Of a stretch of 64,000 nt of DNA, positions 1 through 10,793 are shown one piece after another. This stretch comes from JABDMH01 sp965223165. GTDB lineage: Bacteria; Bacteroidota; Bacteroidia; Chitinophagales; Saprospiraceae. Every line of letters starts with the position of its first letter. Positions within the stretch are counted from its first letter, which is position 1. The DNA lies in assembly GCA_965223165.1 (NCBI GenBank), contig CBDCVQ010000001.1, positions 124,001 to 188,000 on the forward strand, written 5' to 3'. A model generated the notes under the pieces. That model saw only the letters and a program-made list of their open reading frames with translations, searched no databases and had not been told where the DNA came from. A program made the translations under genes and the position numbers.

Positions 1-409
1 TTCTAGGCGAATATGGGGCAAAGCTGTCCAGGAATAATTTGTGCGGAGACTTCGAATCCACAAAATGATCCTCAAACCCATTGAGTACCGATAATAGTAG
101 AAAGAACAAGATCGAACACAGAAATCCCAACATAATCGCGTATGCATAAGATGACACTTTCTCGTAAAAGCCATCTGAGCGGCTTCTCATCCTCCAATAA
201 ACCAACAACACAATAAGGTTAAGAATTATCAACGGAGACCACCCTACAATAAAAAATGGATTAAGTGGCACAAGACACAACACAAAATTATCTAGATCCA
301 CCATCAAGCCAACATACCGATCCTTTATCTCAAAATACTCGTAGTCATAGTATATCAGCAATTTACCTAGCTCATATGCTAGATAGGTGATCGATTTACG
401 CAATACCAC
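1..409 (-). CDS. Partial multi-pass membrane protein, paralogue of the gene at 2359-2904
   Basis: The minus strand carries an open frame that runs off the left edge. Its translation aligns closely with the membrane protein at 2359-2904: both contain IYYDYE, a FEIKD(R/K)YVG stretch and VPLNPFFI followed by WSP, with at least three hydrophobic segments. No ATG lies in frame between the upstream stop (458-460) and the conserved part, so I place the start at a GTG (409); a TTG at 403 is equally possible. It may be an orphan immunity-type gene or a decaying copy. Function unknown. The similarity is seen directly; the immunity idea is inference from its position in a toxin-like locus. Confidence 0.5.
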   Translation of the reverse strand, partial: MVLRKSITYLAYELGKLLIYYDYEYFEIKDRYVGLMVDLDNFVLCLVPLNPFFIVGWSPLIILNLIVLLVYWRMRSRSDGFYEKVSSYAYAIMLGFLCSILFFLLLSVLNGFEDHFVDSKSPHKLFLDSFAPYSPR

Positions 410-477
410 ACCACAACAAAGCCACCTATCCTTTGTAATTTCTTGAGTCTCATACCGTCAAATCTATCATCAGACAC

Positions 478-744
478 TCAACTTGCGGTCAGCAGTAAAT
501 ACAGAAAAAACAAGGTGTAGATCGAAGCAGAGAAAAGCAGGTAGCTGCTTATCGTGTCGTCCTCTCTTCTGACCTTCCGGACAATAGATTTCACAACAAT
601 CACCAAGCACATAATTGCAACAAGGAAAATACCGAGCATAATCGGATACGTATAGGTAATTGGCGCCAAGTAGGGAATCATGAATTTGGCTCCAAAGGCA
701 AAAACCAAGAAAAGATAGATTAACACTACTATCATGTATTGCAT
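478..744 (-). CDS. Small membrane protein, unknown function
   Basis: 88 residues with three hydrophobic segments (about residues 3-25, 30-50 and 65-86) and a short charged loop (VRKVRREDD, about 56-64). It lies between two copies of another membrane protein family and shares no obvious motif with them. I do not recognise the family. Small multi-pass proteins are common as immunity proteins downstream of secreted toxins, which fits this locus but is not shown by the sequence. Confidence 0.5.
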   Translation of the reverse strand: MQYMIVVLIYLFLVFAFGAKFMIPYLAPITYTYPIMLGIFLVAIMCLVIVVKSIVRKVRREDDTISSYLLFSASIYTLFFLYLLLTAS

Positions 745-825
745 CTATTAATAATCAGTTTATCGTTCATGGGTCAGACATCCAACGCCTCGTCTTTTTG
801 CCAACAACCATTTATTGACTAGTTC

Positions 826-1425
826 TCAAATCAATTGACAAAGTTCACCAGCTTGCAAAACCACAAGGCTTGCCAAATTACTATCCTCATCCACCCCCAT
901 GCCAACAGTTTTACTGAGAGAATAAACTCGACTCTCCAGGCCAAAAACCAATCTAATATTCCCAAAATCATCGTATACAATTCTCAAGTCTACCTGGTCC
1001 GCAGTATTCAGATATCTAAGGTTCCGCCCATACGGATCGGGAATATTTCCATAGGGAGATACCCAAACACTTGTGTCGACCACTGGCTCTTCATAAGGTC
1101 CGTCAAGAGATATAGTTATCCTATCTCGGCACTTCTCCCTTTGGAAACCCTCCAGTGCAACGAATTCAATTAGCCTAAATCTCTCTGTCTGACTATCTAT
1201 GTATAAATCAATGAAAGCCCCTGATTGCAGCGAAACTGCATTGTCATTGTCCATTCGTGAGGACAGCTCCTTGTTCAGTCGAAATCTAACCGTATCTGAG
1301 ATGGTGCCACCCTTGGAACCGTCAAAAATTATCGCGCCATATTGCGTGGTGTATTCGTTCAATGCAAATCGTATTGATGCACGCGGGGAGGACCATGATT
1401 TTATCTTTATACTCATGCTATTCAA
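826..1425 (-). CDS. Hypothetical protein, about 200 residues
   Basis: 199 residues with no signal peptide, membrane segment or recognised motif. Composition is soluble with beta-rich stretches (DTVRFRLN, FIDLYID, RITISLDG). ATG codons at residues 1 and 4 are both plausible; the second (MSIKIKSW) looks the more natural. It stands alone, about 80 bases upstream of the small membrane gene on the same strand and about 190 bases after the T9SS cargo gene. An unassigned accessory or immunity role in the neighbouring toxin-like locus is possible but unsupported. Confidence 0.5.
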   Translation of the reverse strand: MNSMSIKIKSWSSPRASIRFALNEYTTQYGAIIFDGSKGGTISDTVRFRLNKELSSRMDNDNAVSLQSGAFIDLYIDSQTERFRLIEFVALEGFQREKCRDRITISLDGPYEEPVVDTSVWVSPYGNIPDPYGRNLRYLNTADQVDLRIVYDDFGNIRLVFGLESRVYSLSKTVGMGVDEDSNLASLVVLQAGELCQLI

Positions 1426-1619
1426 CTATGGCCGAAGCACCTCCTCCGGTCCCAGTTTGAAATCATCAATGTGCTGTTGCCCTTATCTCCGTAGGTAGCT
1501 TGCCGGCTTAAAAGGGCTGCTCTGAATAGACACCCACAACAGCCCCCTCATCGGCCAGCCCCAACGTTCGAATTGATCCAGTTCGGCATGATCCAGAGGT
1601 GCGGTAGGATACAGGCCAC

Positions 1620-2276
1620 CTACTCGCCTACCCGTAACAACCGATGGAAGCTTCGCCAGCCGGAACGCACATCAATGACCTCCAGCATCAGCATACCCTG
1701 ACCGGTCTTAATACCATGCAAATCCAGGGACAATTCATTTTTGCCGGCCACCACATCCTGTTGGCGGCTGAAGACTCGACAGCCGAGCGCATCATAAATC
1801 ATGACTTCAAGCGGACCTGAGCGTTCGGACCGTACCTGCAGAGCAAAGACATGCTTGAAAGGATTTGGCATAGCTACGACCCTCAATGTCTCGGAGGCAG
1901 CCTGCGCCATCTCTAGCTCACGTCCTTCTCGGGCATTCGTTCCCGAGCCAAACAGCAGCTGACCCAGGTCATGGCTACAACCAAAGCGATTGACCGCCTC
2001 AATCTGATAGTCAATCGCACATAGACCACCAATCGTAATCGTACCGTCTACGTTCGCGAACGTCTGCGTCTCCAGGCCATCGGCGGACAAGCGAATCTCG
2101 AAAGGGCCGGCGGTACCATCAGCGGTGACTGAGATTTCTCCTTGGCAAGTCGAACTGCCTTGAGTGACAACCGAGACCTCCAGGGAGGCCAAACCTTCCA
2201 CAAAGCTCGTTACGACCAGCAAGATGGCAGTCATAAAGCGTGTGATCCAAATCATAGTGTGTAACTTTATATCCAT
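1620..2276 (-). CDS. Secreted protein with T9SS type A C-terminal sorting domain
   Basis: The product starts with a signal peptide; MIWITRFMTAILLVV at residue 8 is a good alternative start. It continues with one SprB/adhesin-like beta repeat (GPFEIRLS...GGLCAIDYQIEAVN, about residues 55-100). It ends in a T9SS type A sorting domain of about 80 residues with the hallmark PNPF (about 137-140), then beta strands (LEVMIYDALG) and GMLMLEV near the end. T9SS cargo is exported through the outer membrane and anchored or released in Bacteroidota. The remaining N-terminal part is small, so this may be the tail of a former larger surface protein. It sits directly downstream of the giant LRR gene and its membrane-protein neighbour. 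Confidence 0.7.
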   Translation of the reverse strand: MDIKLHTMIWITRFMTAILLVVTSFVEGLASLEVSVVTQGSSTCQGEISVTADGTAGPFEIRLSADGLETQTFANVDGTITIGGLCAIDYQIEAVNRFGCSHDLGQLLFGSGTNAREGRELEMAQAASETLRVVAMPNPFKHVFALQVRSERSGPLEVMIYDALGCRVFSRQQDVVAGKNELSLDLHGIKTGQGMLMLEVIDVRSGWRSFHRLLRVGE

Positions 2277-2358
2277 GGTTCGATAAATTCACAAAAAAGG
2301 ACCAGTGTTGATTTCCGCGGCTCTCATCCACATAACGCTATAGAACTACCAGGTCATC

Positions 2359-2904
2359 TTATGACCCTTGCCTCTCAATGTACTTCTCGACTATCAGAAC
2401 AAAGACCAAGGCAAAGGTCGAATGACCTAGCAAGTATCCACAGATCATCCTCGGAGAATAGGGAGCGTAGCTCTCAAGAAACAGTTTATAGAAGGACTGG
2501 TCACCAACAACCCGGCTATCAAAATTATTAATATATGATAGTAAAACAAATGCTGCGATGGCCATCAAAAAACCCAAAATCATCGAAAGACAATACCATG
2601 ATATTTTTTCCCTAAGGCCCTGCAAATGACTCCTCCCCTTCCAATAAACGAACAACACAAGAAGATTGAGAATCATCATCGGAGACCACCATCCGATAAA
2701 GAAGGGATTGAGTGGAACGAAATACAGCACAAGATCATCCAGGCCCACCATCTCCCCAACATACTTATCCTTTATCTCAAAGAATTCATAGTCATAGTAT
2801 ATCAGCACTTTAAATAACTCATAAGACAAAGAAGAAATTCGGTTCACGAGGAACCAAGCAATCACCCCCAAGCCAAATTTTTGCAAAAATCTAATACCTC
2901 CCAT
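2359..2904 (-). CDS. Multi-pass membrane protein, candidate immunity protein
   Basis: 181 residues from the ATG at 2904. An upstream GTG at 2943 would overlap the giant gene by 29 bases, whereas the ATG leaves a 10-base gap. Four hydrophobic segments are visible, including one around FIGWWSPMMILNLLVLF, one in the middle (SMILGFLMAIAAFVLL) and one at the C-terminus (STFALVFVLIV). A paralogue lies at the left edge of the window (1-409). The position directly behind the end of a very large secreted protein with a toxin-like C-terminus is the classic position of a polymorphic-toxin immunity gene. Function is otherwise unknown. Confidence 0.6.
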   Translation of the reverse strand: MGGIRFLQKFGLGVIAWFLVNRISSLSYELFKVLIYYDYEFFEIKDKYVGEMVGLDDLVLYFVPLNPFFIGWWSPMMILNLLVLFVYWKGRSHLQGLREKISWYCLSMILGFLMAIAAFVLLSYINNFDSRVVGDQSFYKLFLESYAPYSPRMICGYLLGHSTFALVFVLIVEKYIERQGS

Positions 2905-2914
2905 CGAAAACCTT

Positions 2915-5900
2915 TTAGTTGCAATCAATCTCGATTGGGACACTGGTCTTCAACTGCTCCACTATGCCCCCATACATCGGCCGTACAAAATCCCTTGCAT
3001 GCAAGTTCGTTCTACCCTTATGGTCATCTACAAACTGACTCACCTCATTCATCAAATTTGACCATGTTTCATACCCGATATCGAAGTAGTCTTGATATGA
3101 GCATGCATCATTAGTCAATGCCTTCATTAGTCGTGGGAGTCTCACCCTATCCACCGCTCGTGTATAAAACTCCAAATTTCCATTTTCATTCGTCCTTAGG
3201 CCAAATTGTCGATGACCCGAAAATGGCTGCCTATGGCTTTCAGGTGTCGCAATAGTCGAAAAAATCCAACAACATTCCATGATATCAGATACAATCACAG
3301 CTCCATCATCAGCGACAAAGCTAGCTAAACCTCTGGCACCAGCATCAATGTAAAATATTGTAGCGGTTGGATCCGGCCCAAGCCATTGTTCTGACGACAC
3401 TGGACTGAGGCCAGGGTAATCCTCAAATTCCCACGAAATATCAGGAGTTCCACCAAAGACACAGTTACTTTCAAAGCCATCCTTCTTCCCAGATGCCAGA
3501 TCTAAGAAGTGCTCCCGGATCTCTTGGAACAACCGGTCAACATCGTCTGGAGATCCATCATTGTCAAAGTCCGGCATCTCAGTGATCTCAACGCTGAAAT
3601 GATCCAAGTTAATGGCTGGTGAGTGCGCATTGTCCAAATTCTGATAGTAGAAATCAGTCCCAAGATCATCTAGTCTATCTACACAGCTTTGTGGCAGAGA
3701 ATGATTGAAGAGATGCGCGTAGTCTACTGGGTCGATGCTCGAAGCTCCACATGCTCTTACTAAAAATAAGGGATCCCTCGCAAGTTCGTCCCTTACATGA
3801 GCGAGATTCGTCATATATGCCACATTTCCAAAAAGCTCGTCAAGACATGTCAAATCCAAGCAACCTGCCATCATTTCCTCGAACGATAACAATAAAGTGT
3901 ACTCAGTCACATCTTTGTTGTACGTATCCTGTAGATTTTCCAACACAATTGGAATGTTTGACAAAGTAGCCTTCCAAATGCTCCCTAGGCTCTTTGCTGA
4001 CTCTAAGGCAATCGTCGAAAATCCATCGTCGACTCCTGCAGGCACATTACCATCTAGCCATTTAATAGAAGACGCGAGGAAATCTAAAAGACCAGAGTTA
4101 TCTGACATTAGCAATTCTTCAATCACCATCCCAGGATCGAATGTTTCGTCTATCGACGCTCCTACTTCGCCCGCCCAGACCGCTCCTGAATAACGAAGAA
4201 TAGGCCAAAACAGATCTGAAGCGTTAGGATATTCAATCAAAAAGAAGTCTTTTAACGATTCGTCGGCCTTGATCAGATTTACGTAAGTTTGCACTGCCTC
4301 TCTCTTGAGGTCATCCTGCAAATCAGTTCTACCTAAAAGATTGCTAACCTCCTGGTAAAGTCTCCTGTTCTCCGCCACAAATGCAATAGTTTCGTAGTCC
4401 ACTACCCCATACTCCTCCAACAACTCCGCCACCTCCACAAACGTAGTCATCGACATCTCATACCCTAAGAGGGTCATTTCATAATATCCGACCAGCAGAT
4501 CCCCTCTGGATGCGCGTTCTGCGCCGGGCAGGGAGCAGGTTTGATCTCTGGCCGCGATCAGGTGATTTCCGTCGCCTTTACGAGATCGATTAGCAAAAAA
4601 CTCGAGCACATGCTCGAAGTTTTTCTGTCCCAACTTACCCTGAGCGCACTGCGTGATCTGCTGCCAGGCGGCACATAGTGCATCTTCGGAGGGGTCAGGC
4701 TCGGGCCCAGGAAAATTGCCACAGTTCTCCATCCGCTCCAGGAATGCTGGGGAGGCCGATGAGACATTGGTGTTCGAACCGCCACCTCGATTCACTGGTG
4801 AAAAAGGCCTAGACGGTGAGTCCCCAAGGCAGAATTCTGTTTCCACACCTACTTCTGTTAATCTGAGGACAAGGATATTAGTGTATGACGATGGGTCTGA
4901 CTTGCAGCCCTTTTGACCGAGACATCTGACGAGAGTCACTTCTACCTCTGCTCCTGTACGCGTGAAGTCTTTAATACAGACCGCTTCTGCGCTCTCGCCA
5001 TTACCATCTAAGAAGACATTGAACTCGGGGTCAACCACTCCGCTTGTTTTTCGATCGTGATTTGAAACCACAGTCATCTCGACCAATAGCTCTTGAAAAC
5101 CTTCATCCGAAAGACTATCTATATTTTCAAGTTTGTCATACAATGTATCTCTAGTCACAAACTTTAGATACAGATCTGCACTATCAACTAGCGCCAGTAC
5201 AAAAGAAGTGGTGAGATATTGAGGGTTTTTGACAAATGGGACAAGGGCTAGTTTATCAGAGTAGACTATTGAGCTTCCTAGATCAGGAGTTCCGTATTCT
5301 CTAAATAGATCATCAAAGTAGGAGTGATCCCTGTCCAGTGAGATCAGAGCTTGCTGTAAGGTACGTAGAGGAAATGAGTCGAATGTCTCATAATAGTATG
5401 GAGTCCAGTAGCAGGAACTGTCCTCCAAATCTGCTAAACCATTGCCGTCATCGCAAGCAGAGGGGTTCAATTTGGGATGTAGGCGGATCTCCCTGCTAAG
5501 AATTACATCTCCATTGGTATCTATCAGGACAAGACTGCAACTTCCAGTGTCTCTACATATGGTAGTACTCAAACTATAGGGATCCGAAAATGCTTCCTCT
5601 GGAGCCCAGATGACACAAGCGATTTCACTGGAATCAACACCTATCAAGCAACCGGAGCTGAAATCTAGAGATAGGCAGCTATCAGCTGGTACGGCATATT
5701 CTGACATTATCTGCTGCGGTATGAAAAGATCAATTTCGACGAGTTCATTTTCACTTTTCGAAGATTCCGCCATTACCGAATATGATCCGCAACTTAGGTC
5801 TCTCAGAATCAACCGGTTGCCATAGGTGGTGTATAACTGGCCGTCAATGGTCACGGAATAAGGAGCTACACCACCATCTAGAATTAGCTCGATTTCCGCA

Positions 5901-7424
5901 TTGGATGATCCATCATCAGACCGATTGATAAGAGCAGTCACGACAAAGTCTTCGATGTTAAGAGGATCACAATCTGCACCTTCGCAATCCACACACGTCC
6001 CAACGCAGTACGCGTCAAAGTCACAATAAAAAAGATTGTCGCTCAAATCAGCAGACTGCAATTTTGCACACAGAGACGCCGTGCCTTCGGGATAGGGACT
6101 GACCAACTGGTTACTATTCAGATAAAGCCTATTGAGATTTGCAAGGTCGACCAGCGTACTCGGTATTGTTCCACTGATGTTATTTTCTGATAAATCAAGC
6201 TTCTCCAAGCTAGCTAGGTTTCCCACGACGCTCGGAATGTTACCGCTGAGGTTATTAGATGGTAGCGAGATTTCGATTACCTTGCCTTTATTGTTGCATT
6301 TGACTCCTACCCACCGGCATGGATCGCAATCGATAGTCCATCCAGTGTTGTTGGTCCAACTGTCTCCCTTCAGGCCATAGTAAAATTCGCTTAGAATATC
6401 ATATTCAGTGGAATCTCTGTTGCAGAAATCGACGAAATCACATGCAAAGGAGTTCTGACTAAAATTATAGTCGATCAACGTACCGCATAGGTATGACATT
6501 GAGGCAGGGAATTGCCCTTCTAGACTATTCCTGTCCAGGTAGAGGTTAGTCAATGCTCCTAAATTCCCAAGGGTGGTGGGCAGCTGGCCCGACAAATTAT
6601 TAGATCTCAAATCTAAATAGAAGAGGGCTTGCAAATTTGATATGTTATCGGGTAGCACTCCGGAGAGGTTATTGGCCGAAAGGTCCAAATAAGACAAGGC
6701 TACGAGATCAAACAGTTCCCAAGGAAGGGTATCACTGAGATTATTTCCAGATAGGCTCAATGTCATTAGGGATTCCAATTCTGATATCGACCCCGGTATA
6801 CCTCCACTTAGTTTGTTATTCGCCAGATCAATGCCGATAACATTACCCTGCTGGTCACAAGCAATCCCTAACCATGCGCAAGGTTCGCAATCTGACAGCC
6901 ACAGATCATCTTTTTTCCACTGTGGCCCACCAGTTGCAAAATACAACTCCTCCAAAATCTCAAAGCTTGGATGACAAATAGTACCATTGCAGTTGCAGTT
7001 ACCATCCTCAATGTCATTAAAAGTATCTGGATTTCCATCATCGCAGGGGGTACCAGCCGGCGAGCAATCAGTAAATATCGTGACCGAGTCAGTCTTGACA
7101 CAACCGTTTGCATCGGTAATCGTGACAAAGTATTGCGAGCCGTTGCCAGCAAGGCCATGGATGTCCTCGGTAGTGTCCTGGGTACTCCAAAAATAGGCGT
7201 ATGGCTCTGTCCCTCCACTCACTGTGAGTTCGGCTTCCCCATCGGACGCACCTAACACGGACTCATTTGTCCCCACCACGTTGGACAACATTGCGGCTGG
7301 CTCCACGATGGAGAAGGCCTGCTCACCAGCACATCCGTTGGCATCTGTTATGGTAACAGTATAAGAACCCGCTGACAACCCTGCGATATTTGATGTCGTA
7401 TCCCCTGTGGACCATACTACATCA
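2915..7424 (-). pseudogene. C-terminal part of giant LRR/SprB-repeat secreted protein, separated by an IS5-family insertion
   Basis: About 1500 residues are open from the IS boundary to the stop at 2915. The part begins in the middle of an SprB-like repeat (GLSAGSYTVTITDANGC) with no ATG; the first usable codon is the TTG of GLSAG at 7378. In order: two SprB-like repeats, a linker (CDDGNPDTF...GNCNCNG), plant-type LRR blocks (NNLSG.IP, about residues 150-450) each opened by an LRR N-cap (W...DPCRWVGV), then a long unique region. The final 120 residues contain FSGHRQFGL and FYTRAVDRV, a pattern I associate with C-termini of Bacteroidota polymorphic toxins; that link is from memory and needs a search. 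No T9SS sorting domain is visible. It joins in frame with 8693-10294 when the IS and one target duplication are removed. Confidence 0.75.
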
Positions 7425-8692
7425 GGGAACCTCCAATAACCTACTTTTTGGAGATAAAGATCGCTTCCGATGACATATTTCCGAGTTCAGGATAAATATC
7501 CGCACATGATCAACATGAGCGGGTGTAGATATCATTCAAATTCTAGGATTTTTCATCCGACTATCGGTCGGATTTGGTCGTATTTTGCTTGTTTGAGCCC
7601 TTCAGGACCTGATTTTCTAGTGAGCCATAGCCTTCAGATATGTTGCTCTGCGCATGTTGTAGCAAATATTCATCAAGGTAATGGCAGCCGTATTTCGAAC
7701 TATCCCGACCTGACTAACTATTACACGACCCAGCTGCTGATGTATGTCCCCGAAGACGTGTTCTACTCTCGATCGTACTTTTGACTTCCTCGTATTTACT
7801 GCTTTTTCATTCTCGTTGAGTGGTTTATTTCGGTAGCCCTTTCGGTGTATTCTACTTACTACATCCCTTCGTTTTAAATCATCTTCTATTTCTTTGCTCC
7901 TATAGGCAGAATCCCCATATAGCTCATGGTGACTATCTGTTTGTTCCAATAGATCCTCCAGCACCTGAGAATCATGGACGCTCGCCGGCGTAACCTCAAA
8001 ATTAGTAATCAACTTACTGCCTTTGTCCACCTTTATGTGGTTCTTATAACCATATCGACTTTGCTTATTCTTCTTGGTCCAATCTGCATCCGTATCTTTT
8101 TGACGTGACTTGTTCATAGACCAATCTGTTGGCTTTTTACCCTTTTTGATCTCATCATTCTCTTTGCGGCTATTTCGCTGTACCGGCGCATCTACGATAC
8201 TGGCATCCACTATTGATCCATTATTCACAATCAATCCCTGATCCCTAAGCTGAGATGTCAATAAAACGAATAGCTCATCGATTATCCCTCCTCGAGCTAA
8301 CGATTCGTTAAAATCCCAAAATGTATTCGCATCTGGTACCCTGTCCCCCAAACTAAGTCCCAAAAATCGTTGAAAGCTCAATCTATCCTTAATATGATAC
8401 TCCAGCTTCTCAAAGGAAAGACCATACGTTGATCGCAAAATCAAGCCCTTCAACATCATTATCTTGTCAAACGAAGGTCGACCTCCCTTACTTGGATCTG
8501 CCTTCTTAAAGACTCGCTCAACCAAATCCCGGTAATCCTCAAAATCTATGTGCTTACTCAATTTCTCCAACGGGTCTCCCATCTTTGACAGTTCCATTAA
8601 CCGAAATTCCTCATCATATAGCGTAGATGCCATCTTGCCTCGATTTGTTTACAACAAATTACGATTTTTTCTATAGGTTTCCGGAGCTACCC
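7425..8692 (-). mobile_element. IS5-family insertion sequence, complete, 1268 bp
   Basis: The element has imperfect terminal inverted repeats of about 19 bp. The left end reads GGGAACCTCCAATAACCTA and the complement of the right end reads GGGTAGCTCCGGAAACCTA. It is flanked by the 4-bp direct repeat ATCA (7421-7424 and 8693-8696), the expected target duplication size for IS5-type elements. It encodes one transposase on the minus strand. It sits inside a giant LRR gene; removing it plus one ATCA gives the continuous codons for P-Y-D-V-V-W in an SprB repeat, so the junctions are exact. Confidence 0.92.
7617..8633 (-). CDS. IS5-family DDE transposase
   Basis: 338 residues. There is an N-terminal IS5-type domain (GGRPSFDKIMMLKGLILR, about 50-67) and a DDE catalytic core. 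The first Asp is in SIVDASIVDAPV, the second in ELYGDSAYRS and the Glu in SRVEHVFG near residue 290; the basic middle part (WTKKNKQSRYGYKNHIKVD) is typical of the family. Full length with an ATG start at 8633 and intact catalytic residues, so probably active or recently active. It catalyses cut-and-paste or copy-type transposition of the element between its terminal repeats. Confidence 0.93.
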   Translation of the reverse strand: MASTLYDEEFRLMELSKMGDPLEKLSKHIDFEDYRDLVERVFKKADPSKGGRPSFDKIMMLKGLILRSTYGLSFEKLEYHIKDRLSFQRFLGLSLGDRVPDANTFWDFNESLARGGIIDELFVLLTSQLRDQGLIVNNGSIVDASIVDAPVQRNSRKENDEIKKGKKPTDWSMNKSRQKDTDADWTKKNKQSRYGYKNHIKVDKGSKLITNFEVTPASVHDSQVLEDLLEQTDSHHELYGDSAYRSKEIEDDLKRRDVVSRIHRKGYRNKPLNENEKAVNTRKSKVRSRVEHVFGDIHQQLGRVIVSQVGIVRNTAAITLMNICYNMRRATYLKAMAH

Positions 8693-10294
8693 ATCATAAG
8701 GTGTCGTCCCACCATCTGGACTCACCGATGAACCTCCATCTTGTTCACCAAAACAACTGATGTGCTCTAGGGTAAGATTAACATGGATGTCTGGACAAAC
8801 CGTACCTACGCAGTTACAATTGCCATCCTCCTGATCTGCATATGTGTTAGGGTCGCCATCGTCACAATTATCACCCGCCGAAGGACATCCTAGCGCACCG
8901 ATTACAACAGAATCCACACCTGAGCAAAGGTTGGCATCAGATACAGTGACATAGTACACACCAGTTGACAGGCCAGTTATAATGGTGTCCATGCTACCAT
9001 TGCTCCATAGGATCGAATAGGGTGGCTCACCCGAAGTTATCGATACGTCCGCACTGCCGTCATTTGCTGAAGGGGAACTCGCATCGACACCGGTCGCCTG
9101 AGGCACTGGTAGATCATTCACCTTAATCTGAATAGAATCACTTCTAACACATCCCGCCTGCGTAACAATTGAAACATAGAACATTTCGGAGGCAATCGGC
9201 GCAACCTCAATCGAAGAAGAGGTTTCGCCAGTACTCCACTCATAGGATATGCCCCCTCCTGCAATCAAGGTGGTAGAATCACCCAAACAAATATCTTGAG
9301 ATGGCGAGGCAGTGAGTTGATAATCGTCGAAAGTGCAAGCATCTCCATTACAAAAATCTTCAAAAGATCCCTGCCAAAGGCAAGAATTACCATGGTACCG
9401 AAAATCCACATTACGCGAACAGAAAGCCTGAAATTGTGGAGGGACACATCCGCTCAAATCATTACTTTGAACCTGCAAAAGGCCCGAACTTGTAGATTGG
9501 AAAAGATCTGCCAAAGATATTGGTATCGTCCCTGTGAATAAATTATTGTTCAGACTTAAACTTCGTAAATTATCTAGACCTCCAAGGCCTGACGGGAGGG
9601 AACCCGAAAGTGCATTCTGTGCAAAACTCAGAGTAATAACGCTAGCAAGATTACCTAGCTCACTTGGCAATTCACCAACAAAGTTATTATTCGAGAGATT
9701 ACCCGTTTGCAGGCTCACCAAGTTGCCAAAAGACGTTGGGATTTCGCCAGACAAATCGTTATACTCAATAGACAACATTTCCAAGTTGACAAGCTGGCCT
9801 ATCTCACTAGGAATTAATCCGGTAAGATCATTAGATCTAATTTGAAGTCGGCGTAGGTTTGACAACGCCCAAATACTATTTGGTATTATGCCCGACAAAA
9901 GATTATTGCCCAAATTTAAGACTTCCAGATTCGTAAGAGATCCAATTTCATTTGGAATAGTACCACTAAGATCATTTCCCGCAAGGTCCAGCGCTTCCAA
10001 CTGATCAAGATTACCAATTTCAACAGGAATTGTACCAACCATGTTATTACTAAAGAGTGAGATCCTGGTGACTCGCCCAGATGAACAAAACACGCCAAAC
10101 CAAGTACAGACGTCACAATCCACACCCCATCCATCTCGATTCGTCCAGTTACTACCATCTGCACTGACATATAAGGCCATCAAAGCAGCAGAATCAGGGT
10201 TGTTACAGTTTTGTCCAGCAACGTTGTTAGGCCATAGATATATTAGTAACAAAATCGCAAAGAAAGGCAGGTAGGTGTAGCTATGGCAATACAT
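8687..10294 (-). pseudogene. N-terminal part of giant LRR/SprB-repeat secreted protein, truncated by the IS5-family insertion
   Basis: I start at the ATG at 10294 because it opens directly into a signal peptide (MYCHSYTYLPFFAILLLI, cleavage near NNVAGQ); an in-frame ATG at 10432 would add 46 residues of unlikely sequence. After the signal come an LRR N-cap (GWGVDCDVCTWFGVFC), about eight 24-residue plant-type LRRs with the L..N.L.G.IP pattern (to about residue 270), an Ig/PKD-like repeat, an SprB repeat and a cysteine-rich linker (CDDGDPNTY). The reading frame ends at a TAG formed by the IS end (8687-8689). A 535-residue secreted LRR fragment could still be made but would lack the whole C-terminal effector part. 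The reconstructed precursor is 2035 residues. Confidence 0.8.
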
Positions 10295-10793
10295 CAACAC
10301 CTTAGATGGGGGAGCGTCAGGTTTCATTGGATGCAATAATATGGTCACTCCCAATGTAGGTAAAACATGACATATATCTTCATTACAACACAACTTTTTT
10401 TCCTTACCACCAAAGATAGCAGGGCAGTCCATGCCTCATCGGAAAATTTCGGTGTCCTTCTTGTGCAGGTTGCTTCATCTTATTTATTCATGAACGCGGT
10501 CAGATCATAAGCCGATAAGTCAAGACAGACATGGTTATATATAGCCTCCTTCCTCGGATACTTGAAACTCGATCCCTTCCGTCCACTCCAAGTTTCTGCA
10601 ACAAGGCTTACGGCGGAGACCGACACAGATTCCCGGCACAACATACCATTTGACACTACGCATGACGTAGCTCGAGCCGAAGGCATCGCGGGTCTCGCCG
10701 CAGGAGAAACCACTGCCTTGAAGAAGCCTTGTGAATTAATAACCGGCCCTTGAGTGCGCATTAAATTTCACGGTGATCGACAAAATCAATTGA
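10295..10793. other. Intergenic region without a convincing gene
   Basis: This stretch separates the start of the giant LRR gene from the end of the symporter gene. A 93-codon minus-strand frame (10480-10761) has odd, low-complexity composition (Ala/Ser/Val/Arg), no recognisable domain and a gene-sized shadow on the other strand, so I do not call it. I see no clear hairpin terminator or promoter. Confidence 0.4.

Noticed and set aside
10480..10761. 93-codon minus-strand frame upstream of the symporter
   Set aside because: Biased composition, no domain and no plausible operon partner; treated as intergenic.
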